DNA of 64,000 nt from Planctomycetales bacterium (GTDB lineage Bacteria; Planctomycetota; Planctomycetia; Pirellulales; Pirellulaceae): positions 25,586 to 89,585 of the forward strand of contig JAGQPF010000087.1 of NCBI GenBank assembly GCA_020426845.1, written 5' to 3'. The notes below the pieces were generated by a model. It had not been told where the DNA came from. It saw only the letters and a program-made list of their open reading frames with translations, and made no database searches. This document shows, in pieces, positions 57,899 to 64,000 of this stretch (positions are counted from its first letter, which is position 1; each line of letters opens with the position of its first letter). A program made the translations under genes and the position numbers.

Positions 57899-58921
57899 AT
57901 GAAACAGCTGATTGTCACTTCGTTGCTGGCCTGCTCGACACTGGTCTCGCTTTGCTTCGCCGAGGACGGCGCCGGCTCGAGCACTCCCGCGACGGCGCCC
58001 GTGCGGATGGGATGCGGGATCATGACCTTCGACACGGTGCCGGGATGGGGCCTGCGGCCTGACGGGAAGTCGGCCATTGGTCCCACGCACGGCGCAGTGG
58101 TGGTCGACAAGATGGGCAACATCTACACCAGCGCCAATCAGGGTGTGTATGTCTTCTCGCCCGAAGGCAAGGTCGTGCACTCGTTCTTGGACAGCGATTA
58201 CAAGAGCCTCCACGATATGGAGATTCGCGACGAGGACGGCGTTGAGTACATCTATGGCGCCCGCAATCAAAACGCCGAGGGCATCAAGTTCAACGCGCGC
58301 ACCGGCGAGATCGCTCTGCGGCTGACGTTGCCCGAGGAGGCCGGGCTGGGGAACGTGAAGTTCAACCCGACCGCGATCACGGTTGCTCCGAATGGCGACA
58401 TCTACTTGTCGAACGGCTATGCGACCAACCACATTTTCAAGTACGACAAGTCCGGCAAGTACGTGATGCACTTCGGCGAGAAGGGCAACGGCATGAAGCA
58501 GTTCAACACGGCCCACGGCATGACGCTTGACACTCGCTATGATCCGCCGCGGCTGTTGATCTGTGACCGCAATCACACCCCCAAAGGGCGGCTTGTCCAC
58601 TATTCCCTGGAAGGCGAGTTCATCGAGGAGGTCGCGACGGGCCTTGGTATGCCGACCTCGGTCGCGATCCAGGGCGACTATGTCTCGGTTCCCGACCTGA
58701 TGGGCCGCTTGGTAATTCTCGACAAGTCCAACACGATCATGGCGGTGCTCGGCTTCAATCCCGACCCGGCCACCGGCCGCAACTTCAATGTGCCGCAGGA
58801 ACGCTGGGTGGAGGGCGTGTTCAGCGGCACCCACGGCTCCTATTGGGACCAGGACGGCAACCTCTATGTCCAGGACTGGAATGTCTCGGGCCGCATTATG
58901 AAGCTGGTTCGGGTCAAGTAA
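57899..58921 (+). CDS. Secreted NHL-type six-bladed beta-propeller protein
   Basis: From ATG 57899 (GAGA 8 nt upstream; ATG 57887 is possible) the product is 340 residues. A signal peptide (1-21, ending LCFA) is followed by NHL-like repeats: VVVDKMGNIYTSANQGVYVF, AITVAPNGDIYLSNGYATNH, TSVAIQGDYVSVPDLMGRLV and SYWDQDGNLYVQDWNVSGR. These are characteristic of 6-bladed propellers such as peptidyl-alpha-hydroxyglycine lyase-like proteins of planctomycetes. No catalytic residues could be assigned, so it may be a binding protein. The stop codon region is itself the first element of the following 45-bp tandem array. Confidence 0.88.
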   Translation: MKQLIVTSLLACSTLVSLCFAEDGAGSSTPATAPVRMGCGIMTFDTVPGWGLRPDGKSAIGPTHGAVVVDKMGNIYTSANQGVYVFSPEGKVVHSFLDSDYKSLHDMEIRDEDGVEYIYGARNQNAEGIKFNARTGEIALRLTLPEEAGLGNVKFNPTAITVAPNGDIYLSNGYATNHIFKYDKSGKYVMHFGEKGNGMKQFNTAHGMTLDTRYDPPRLLICDRNHTPKGRLVHYSLEGEFIEEVATGLGMPTSVAIQGDYVSVPDLMGRLVILDKSNTIMAVLGFNPDPATGRNFNVPQERWVEGVFSGTHGSYWDQDGNLYVQDWNVSGRIMKLVRVK

Positions 58922-59190
58922 CCACGAAGAACGCCAAGGCCACGAAGGCTGGATGGGGCCAATGCACCACGAAGAGCGCGAAGCTCACGAAGGCTGGATT
59001 GGGCCAAGTAACCACGAAGAGCGCGAAGCTCACGAAGGCTGGATGGGGCCAATGCACCACGAAGAGCGCGAAGCTCACGAAGGCTGGATTGGGCCAAGTA
59101 ACCAGGAAGAACGCGAAGGCCACGAAGGCTGGATGGGGCCAATGAACCACGAAGAGCGCGAAGCTCACGAAGGCTGAATTGGGTTGATGG
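58921..59190 (+). repeat. Six-unit 45-bp tandem repeat array
   Basis: Units start with ACCACGAAGA at 58921, 58966, 59011, 59056 and 59146, and ACCAGGAAGA at 59101. They alternate two versions (ending GGGGCCAATGC or GGGCCAAGTA). The period is exactly 45, so every frame stays open and yields a 15-residue repeat (HEEREAHEGW). No spacers exist, so this is not CRISPR. The rest of the gap to 59367 has only the hairpin at 59328. Confidence 0.93.
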
Positions 59191-59327
59191 ATGATGTGGT
59201 TGTCGAGCCACGGCGTCGTGTAGGGTGAGCTGAGCGGCCGCTTTGTTGGCCGAGCCTGCGCGGAGTGGACGTCCCCGTGAGAAACAGCGCAGCTGCGTTG
59301 CGTTGCATTCGGGCGTTGCTTTGGGAC

Positions 59328-59353
59328 AATGAGGGGCCGACTTGCCCCTCATT
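59328..59353 (+). promoter_or_regulatory. 10-bp perfect hairpin before the TAXI-like gene
   Basis: AATGAGGGGC (59328-59337) and GCCCCTCATT (59344-59353) are perfectly complementary around a 6-nt loop, 14 nt upstream of ATG 59368. It overlaps an in-frame ATG at 59329. It could hide the ribosome site or be an operator. Confidence 0.5.
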
Positions 59354-59367
59354 CCGTTGTGCCAAGC

Positions 59368-60846
59368 ATGTCCGATTCTCAACCTCCCGAATCCGGACCC
59401 GGCTCCGATTCGGCTCCCGCTTCGCCGCCCGCCCCGCTGAACTCGTCCGAAGTTGCCGACACCGATGCCGATGAATCCGGACGGCTGCGGTTGTTGATTG
59501 TGCCTGTCATCGAGCGGGCTGATGAGATCGTCGCGACCGTCGGTCGCGACCTGCCGGGGCATCCCGGGCTGAGTCGTGCCGCCTCAGCGGTGGCCGACGC
59601 TGCGCGGACGGCGGAGTCGGTGGCTCGCCGGTTGCGTCGCTGGTGGGGCGTGCATCGGCTTCCGGCCTTGTTCCTCTTTTTCGCCTTGGCCGTGTTCCTG
59701 GTTTGGATGTATTGGCAGTTTCTGCACACGTCCAAATTGGTCATCGCCATTTCGTCACGCGACGCGGTGCAGCTACGACAGAATGTCGATCGCCGAGTGC
59801 AGGTCGTGTCTCGTTCGACAACGGGTTCGAGAGACAGCATCCAACTGCTGATGGACAAGCAGGCTGACTTGGCGTTTGTGCAGGGCGGTGTCGACCTGCC
59901 TCCGCAGTTGATCGCAACGGAGCTGGAGTCCGCCGAGCTGGTGCTGCTATTGCTTCGCGAGGGCCGTCAGCTGTCGAAGATTCGCACGGTGCTGACCTCA
60001 TCGGAAGGGCAGGGCAGCCACTCGTTGGCGCAGAAGTTCACCGCGGCGTGGGGCATCGCGGGCCAAGTTCGTTACATCCATGATTGGCGTGTGCTCACCG
60101 AGGAGGACGACTACCGTGTCGCCCCGGAAGTGGACGCGATCTTTGTGGTAAAGGACCCGACGAACGAACGAGTAACGCAAGTCGCTCACCGTTTGCAGGC
60201 CGACGGCTTTCGGTTGACTACACCGGACATCGGCGCCGCGGGCCTGCGAATGGAGTACCTCGAGGAGTCGGTGATTCGGCCCGGCTATCTCGATCCGTTG
60301 CGGCAAATTCCTCCGGCGCCCGTGCCGACCTATGTGGTCTCCACTTACCTGGTCGCTCGCCCCGGCCTGACGCCTCGACAGATGGCCGCTGCCAGCCATT
60401 TGCGCGACGCTGGCGGCGACCGCATCGCCGCCGCCGCTTTTGAGCCAACGGTGGACACCGCCAGCGAGGTGGCGCAGGGCGTCGAGGCGGTGCTAAGCAT
60501 CCTGATCTACATCGGGTTGGCGTTTCTGGCCATCCTGGGTCTGGATATTGTGACATACCGTCGTCACTTCAACGAGTTGAACTCGCTGGTCAGCCTGATC
60601 AGCATGCATCAGAGCACGAAAGACACCGTGGTCAAGGACGCCGAGGAGCGACAGCACAACATCGCCTACCTGCGAGTTTGCAGCGACCTGCTCAGTCTGA
60701 TCGCGGTGATCACGAACTACTACACGCAGGAGAACCCTTCGCTGCTCTACAACCGCCTGCTGGAAGTGATCCACGACCGCTGTGACGGCCTCAAAATCAA
60801 CATCCAGTTGAAGATTCTGCACGGCGTCGTCGAATCTCACGAGTGA
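59368..60846 (+). CDS. Membrane-anchored TAXI-type solute-binding-like protein
   Basis: From ATG 59368 the product is 492 residues. The N-terminus is acidic and Pro-rich, then about 80 residues of helix with basic patch RRLRRWW lead to a membrane helix (ALFLFFALAVFLVWMYWQFL, about 98-118). The middle (about 122-360) matches the TRAP-TAXI periplasmic binding fold: TGSRDSIQLLMDKQADLAFVQGG and VLTSSEGQGSHSLAQKF style elements. A second helix (ILIYIGLAFLAILGLDIVTY, about 375-395) is followed by a helical cytoplasmic tail of about 90 residues. TAXI proteins normally are free periplasmic receptors for TRAP transporters. Here the receptor is tethered on both sides and no TRAP permease is nearby, so a sensor role is more likely; this is inferred. 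Confidence 0.75.
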   Translation: MSDSQPPESGPGSDSAPASPPAPLNSSEVADTDADESGRLRLLIVPVIERADEIVATVGRDLPGHPGLSRAASAVADAARTAESVARRLRRWWGVHRLPALFLFFALAVFLVWMYWQFLHTSKLVIAISSRDAVQLRQNVDRRVQVVSRSTTGSRDSIQLLMDKQADLAFVQGGVDLPPQLIATELESAELVLLLLREGRQLSKIRTVLTSSEGQGSHSLAQKFTAAWGIAGQVRYIHDWRVLTEEDDYRVAPEVDAIFVVKDPTNERVTQVAHRLQADGFRLTTPDIGAAGLRMEYLEESVIRPGYLDPLRQIPPAPVPTYVVSTYLVARPGLTPRQMAAASHLRDAGGDRIAAAAFEPTVDTASEVAQGVEAVLSILIYIGLAFLAILGLDIVTYRRHFNELNSLVSLISMHQSTKDTVVKDAEERQHNIAYLRVCSDLLSLIAVITNYYTQENPSLLYNRLLEVIHDRCDGLKINIQLKILHGVVESHE

Positions 60847-60928
60847 TTTCCGGCATTGGGCCGTGCTCGCTCGACGTGGTACGATACTCCAAGACTTTCC
60901 TCCACTCGTCTTCCTTGGGAAGCTCATC

Positions 60929-62728
60929 ATGTTCCGTTTCCTCTCCGGGTTTCTTTGTTTGTTGTCGGTTGCGGCCCCGGCGCTTTGCGCGGCTGAGCCG
61001 CGACAATTGGCGACCGAACTCGCGCCGCTGCTGAAGTTCTGGGAGCAGTCGAACGAGGCGTTTTCGCTCGACGTGCGCGTGCAATTTCCCGACGGCCAGC
61101 GCACCAAGAGCGTCACGCTGAAAGTCGCTCGACTGGACGATGAGAGCTTCGACCTGGAGGCCGAACACGAGCAGTACGCTGTAAAGATTCGACGGCGGTC
61201 CGACCGCACCGCCTTGTTGCTGCCCACGCATCGCAAAGCCTATGTCGGGGAAGGGCCCGTGGAGGGCGAGGACATCCTTCGTCCCGCCGGCGCCGCTCAG
61301 CGGCTGGTTAGCTCGGGCAGCTTGATTGGCCCTTATCTGCAGTTGGCGCGAGGCGGAGATGCGCGGCTGCTCACCGGTTTGCTCACGCAACTAGTCGGCC
61401 TGAAGTATGACCAGCAACAGGATTGTTGGTGCGGTCGCGGGGTGCAGTTGCGGTTTCCGGCCGAAGGCGATCTCGCGGTGCTGGCGGGCAAGATTCAAGT
61501 GGATGTCAAAGTCGGCGCCCCCGCAGTTGGCAGCGATGACCGTTGGCTGACGGACGAGTATCGCGTCGTCAAACTTGAACGCGCCGAGATCGAGCGACAA
61601 TTGGCGCGCGGACTGCGTCGAGCGTTGGAGGTCGTGGCGCCGTCGCCCGAGCTGACGGCTCCGCGACGCGAGAATCGGCGCGTCGCCCATGGCGAGCTGC
61701 GCTGGATGGACGGCCAACGCGTGGTGCTGTTACAGGGCACTCCCGAAGAGATCGGCCGGGCTCATGGCGAATTGTTGCAAGTCGAAGCCACCCGTTGCAT
61801 CGACTCGGTGCTGTACGCTTTCGGAACGGTGGAGACGATTCGTAGCGGCGAGTGGTTTCGGCATCGGCTCGAGCAAGCGTTCAAGCGGCTGTCCAGGCAC
61901 ATCCCCGATCGGCATCATCACGAAACCGCGGCGCTGGCGGATGCTGTGGGGATCGACCGGCAACTTGCGCACACGTTGAATGTGTTCCCCGAGCTGTTTC
62001 ACTGCTCCGGTTTTGCCGTGTTCGGCAGCGCGACGTCCGATGGCAAGCTGTATCACGGCCGTGTGCTCGACTACATGACCACCATTGGACTGCAGGACGC
62101 CGCCACCACGTTTATCGTGGCGCCGCGCGGGCAGCATGCCTTTGCCAATGTCGGCTACGCCGGATTCATCGGCAGCGTCACCGGGATGAACGCCGTGGGA
62201 GTCTCGCTGGGCGAGATGGGCGGTCGCGGCGAAGGGCAATGGGATGGCGTGCCGATGTCGACCTTGATGCGACGGGCGCTCGAGGAGTGCTCGACGCTGG
62301 AGGAGGTGAAGGAGCTGTGGCGCAGCAGCCCGCGAACGTGCGAGTACTACTATGTGTTCGCGGACGGCAAGTCGAATCAGGCCGTTGGCGTCGCCGCCAC
62401 GCCCGACAAGCTGGAGTTCATCGAGCCGGGGCAGGCCGACGAGCGGCTCGGCGAGGGGATTCGCGACGCGGTTGTCCTGTCCGCTGGCAGTCGGTTGCAG
62501 ACGCTGCGCGAGCGCGTTCTGGAAAAGCACGGCGCCATCGACGCCGAGACCGCGCGGTGGCTGATGAGCCGGCCGGTCGCCATGAAGTCGAACTTGCACA
62601 ACGCTCTGTTCGTCCCGGCTGACGGTGTGCTCTACGTCGCCAATGCCGACCACAGGCGTCCGGCTGCCGAGAATCCCTACGTTCGGCTCGACCTCAAGCA
62701 GCTGCTCCAGGAGCTGACGGCGCAGTGA
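60929..62728 (+). CDS. Secreted C45-family autoproteolytic acyltransferase/hydrolase with extra N-terminal domain
   Basis: From ATG 60929 (GGGAAG about 8 nt upstream) the product is 599 residues: signal peptide (1-21), an N-terminal beta-rich domain to about 230 (LolA/DUF2092-like appearance, not firmly assigned), and a C-terminal peptidase C45/acyl-CoA:6-aminopenicillanic acid acyltransferase domain. The latter shows GTPEEIGRAHGELL, then FHCSGFAVFGSATSDG with the candidate nucleophile Cys359, GRVLDYM, and GYAGFIGSVTGMNAVGVSLGEMGG. In this family the Cys becomes the new N-terminus after self-cleavage. It probably hydrolyses or transfers an acyl group outside the cytoplasm; the substrate is unknown. 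It is 82 nt after the TAXI-like gene. Confidence 0.85.
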   Translation: MFRFLSGFLCLLSVAAPALCAAEPRQLATELAPLLKFWEQSNEAFSLDVRVQFPDGQRTKSVTLKVARLDDESFDLEAEHEQYAVKIRRRSDRTALLLPTHRKAYVGEGPVEGEDILRPAGAAQRLVSSGSLIGPYLQLARGGDARLLTGLLTQLVGLKYDQQQDCWCGRGVQLRFPAEGDLAVLAGKIQVDVKVGAPAVGSDDRWLTDEYRVVKLERAEIERQLARGLRRALEVVAPSPELTAPRRENRRVAHGELRWMDGQRVVLLQGTPEEIGRAHGELLQVEATRCIDSVLYAFGTVETIRSGEWFRHRLEQAFKRLSRHIPDRHHHETAALADAVGIDRQLAHTLNVFPELFHCSGFAVFGSATSDGKLYHGRVLDYMTTIGLQDAATTFIVAPRGQHAFANVGYAGFIGSVTGMNAVGVSLGEMGGRGEGQWDGVPMSTLMRRALEECSTLEEVKELWRSSPRTCEYYYVFADGKSNQAVGVAATPDKLEFIEPGQADERLGEGIRDAVVLSAGSRLQTLRERVLEKHGAIDAETARWLMSRPVAMKSNLHNALFVPADGVLYVANADHRRPAAENPYVRLDLKQLLQELTAQ

Positions 62729-62815
62729 TCGGCCGCACTTGCTGCCTCGACGCCTCCCCGGGCGAATCGCAGCGACTTGGTGCGTCACGCACTATGGACG
62801 TGTTGGCGGCCGACG

Positions 62816-62938
62816 ATGGCACGACGGCCGCGCCGAGCGTTTCGAGAGTTGCTGACAAAATGCCGACATCCGCTCGACGCCGACCATGTCACCGACGACG
62901 ATAGAGAGGCGTTGATCGCTTGCCTGCGCAGCTTGTAA
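62816..62938 (+). CDS. Small hypothetical ORF, possible remnant
   Basis: ATG 62816 opens a 40-residue frame (the frame itself is open to GTG 62780) with balanced composition: [20 protein letters not shown] and then a helical-looking acidic/basic end closing with [11 protein letters not shown]. It shows no domain. It is between the C45 and SGNH genes on the same strand and may be a small protein or the tail of a decayed gene. There is no clear ribosome site. Confidence 0.3.
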   Translation: MARRPRRAFRELLTKCRHPLDADHVTDDDREALIACLRSL

Positions 62939-62982
62939 CTCCCCACTGCAAATCCAACGGCCTCCCGATAAAGGACACCGAG

Positions 62983-63714
62983 ATGAAACGATGCCGCCTG
63001 ATGTTGACCGTGACACTTTGTCTTGTCGCTGCTGTTGTCTCCGGGCAGGACGCGAAGCAGCCAAAGAAACAGGCGGCCAAGAAGAAGGCGCGTCCCAATC
63101 CGGCCATGGCCAAGGTGGAGGACGTGCCGGGGTTGCCTCGCGTGTTGTTGATCGGCGACTCGATCTCAATCGGTTACACGGCGCCGGTTCGCGAGATGCT
63201 CAAGGGCGTCGCGAATGTGCATCGTCCACTGACCAACTGCGGGCCGACGACACGCGGCGTGGCCGGGATTGACGAGTGGCTCGGTGACGGCAAATGGGAC
63301 GTGATTCACTTCAACTTCGGGCTGCACGACTTGAAGTACATGGGTCCCAACGGCCAAAACTTGGTTTCGCCCGACAAGGGCAAGCAGCAGGTGCCGGTGG
63401 ATGAGTACGAGAAGAATCTGCGCAAGATTGTCGGGCGACTGAAGCAGACCGGCGCGGTATTGATTTGGCGGAACACGACGCCCGTGCCGCCCGGCGCGCA
63501 AGGCCGAGTTGTCGGCCACTCGAAGCAGTACAACGAGGTCGCGGCGAAAGTGATGGCGGAGAACGGCATCCACATCCACGACATGTATTCGTTCGTGATG
63601 CCGCGGATGGACGAGATCATGCTCAAGGCCAACGTCCACTTCACCCCGGATGGCTCTCGCGAGCTCGCCAAGACCGTCGTTGCGGAGATCAAGACTGCGC
63701 TGAAGTCGAAGTAG
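62983..63714 (+). CDS. Secreted SGNH/GDSL-type hydrolase-like protein
   Basis: From ATG 62983 (AAAGGA about 9 nt upstream) the product is 243 residues. A signal peptide (1-21) and Lys-rich linker lead into an SGNH domain: [11 protein letters not shown] (nucleophile Ser60), [12 protein letters not shown], and [11 protein letters not shown] (the block III region of this planctomycete group). The C-terminal catalytic block reads [10 protein letters not shown]: the His (residue 219) is present, but the Asp three residues before it, expected as D-x-x-H, is Ala. Activity may be altered or another acidic residue may serve. Members act as esterases on acetylated sugars or glycans. Confidence 0.85.
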   Translation: MKRCRLMLTVTLCLVAAVVSGQDAKQPKKQAAKKKARPNPAMAKVEDVPGLPRVLLIGDSISIGYTAPVREMLKGVANVHRPLTNCGPTTRGVAGIDEWLGDGKWDVIHFNFGLHDLKYMGPNGQNLVSPDKGKQQVPVDEYEKNLRKIVGRLKQTGAVLIWRNTTPVPPGAQGRVVGHSKQYNEVAAKVMAENGIHIHDMYSFVMPRMDEIMLKANVHFTPDGSRELAKTVVAEIKTALKSK

Positions 63715-64000
63715 GGAATGGAACCACGAAGAGACGAAGATCACGAAGAAGAGAAGAATTGTTGGAAAACCTCGGAGGGCCCGGAGGGCTGGAGGGGCGA
63801 CAGACGTTAGCCACGGTCGCGAACCGGCGCGAGTCCCTAAGACCGGGGCAAAATCGCTCCCCTCCACACTCGCAAGTTAAGCGCAAAAGCCCCGGAGGGG
63901 CGACAGACGGTAGCCACGGGCGTGAGCCCGTGGAACCGGCGCGAGTCCCTCAGACCGGGGCAAAATCGCTCCCCTCCACACTCGCAAGTTAAGCGCAAAA
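63715..64000. repeat. Composite palindromic repeat block shared with 42.7 kb
   Basis: A degenerate piece of the ACCACGAAGA repeat (63722-63755) is followed by two direct copies of a unit of about 103-112 bp. The copies begin GGAGGGGCGACAGACG at 63791 and 63894, continue GAACCGGCGCGAGTCCCT, and end AAGTTAAGCGCAAAA. The second copy includes the intact palindrome CCACGGGCGTGAGCCCGTGG (63914-63933). The unit is the same composite as at 42.74-42.87 kb. The array runs off the window. Confidence 0.9.

Noticed and set aside
57881..58834. 317-codon minus-strand frame opposite the NHL gene
   Set aside because: Antisense to a well-supported propeller gene.
58921..59190. Possible CRISPR array at the 45-bp repeats
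   Set aside because: Units are contiguous with no unique spacers, and no cas genes are present.

Overview
The window looks like chromosomal DNA of a high-GC planctomycete, probably of the Pirellula/Rhodopirellula type. This is inferred from gene content: three clusters of the planctomycete-expanded families DUF1501, DUF1552, DUF1549/DUF1553 and DUF1592/DUF1588/DUF1585 with CxxCH heme sites, a DUF1559 pseudopilin with the H-x9-DG motif, DUF1583-like proteins, a sulfatase, PQQ/NHL beta-propeller proteins, a Pkn-type kinase and many short palindromic intergenic repeats. No rRNA, tRNA, CRISPR array, phage or transposase gene was seen.

Layout. 1-3.3 kb: end of a PSD1/DUF1501 pair (minus strand). 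3.3-4.0 kb: repeats. 4.0-13.6 kb: a peroxiredoxin and a Cu(I)/Ag(I) efflux locus; cusA, cusB, a YHS-type lipoprotein and a Cys-rich protein run on minus, and the TolC-type outer-membrane lipoprotein runs divergently on plus. 13.5-22.6 kb: a long minus-strand run with a MauE/DUF1573 membrane protein, an 82-residue Cys-rich secreted peptide, a secreted protein of unknown function, a DUF1583-like/GT39 fusion, a DUF1559 pseudopilin, a second DUF1583-like protein and a sugar dehydrogenase/cytochrome. 22.7-25.3 kb: a GT39-type glycosyltransferase convergent with a GT2 glycosyltransferase. 26.3-32 kb: a CPA2 antiporter fused to a PTS EIIA domain, an FHA-GGDEF protein and a TonB-dependent receptor. 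32.1-34.9 kb: a Ser/Thr kinase. 35.3-42.6 kb: a divergent catabolic/transport locus (sodium symporter, creatininase family, SelA-like PLP enzyme; N-acyl-D-amino-acid deacylase, APC permease). 43.2-53.9 kb: two DUF1592/DUF1552 units around a sulfatase. 54.6-63.7 kb: a cold-shock protein with a long leader, a PQQ propeller, a LamG-like protein, an NHL propeller, a membrane-anchored TAXI-like protein, a C45-type acyltransferase/hydrolase and an SGNH hydrolase.

Functionally, the cus genes should form a tripartite metal pump with accessory periplasmic metal-binding proteins. The DUF1501/1552/1592 sets are co-expressed secreted redox proteins of unknown substrate. The 35-42 kb locus should import and degrade D-amino-acid or amide compounds. 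The least explained part is 20.2-22.6 kb, where a tiny Cys-rich secreted peptide is translationally coupled to a thiol-redox-type membrane protein.

At least six families of short dispersed or tandem repeats fill the gaps. A 35-bp hairpin family sits inside coding sequences, and an 88-bp MITE-like family lies next to stop codons. Most ribosome binding sites are weak, as is common in planctomycetes, so several starts are uncertain and are flagged.
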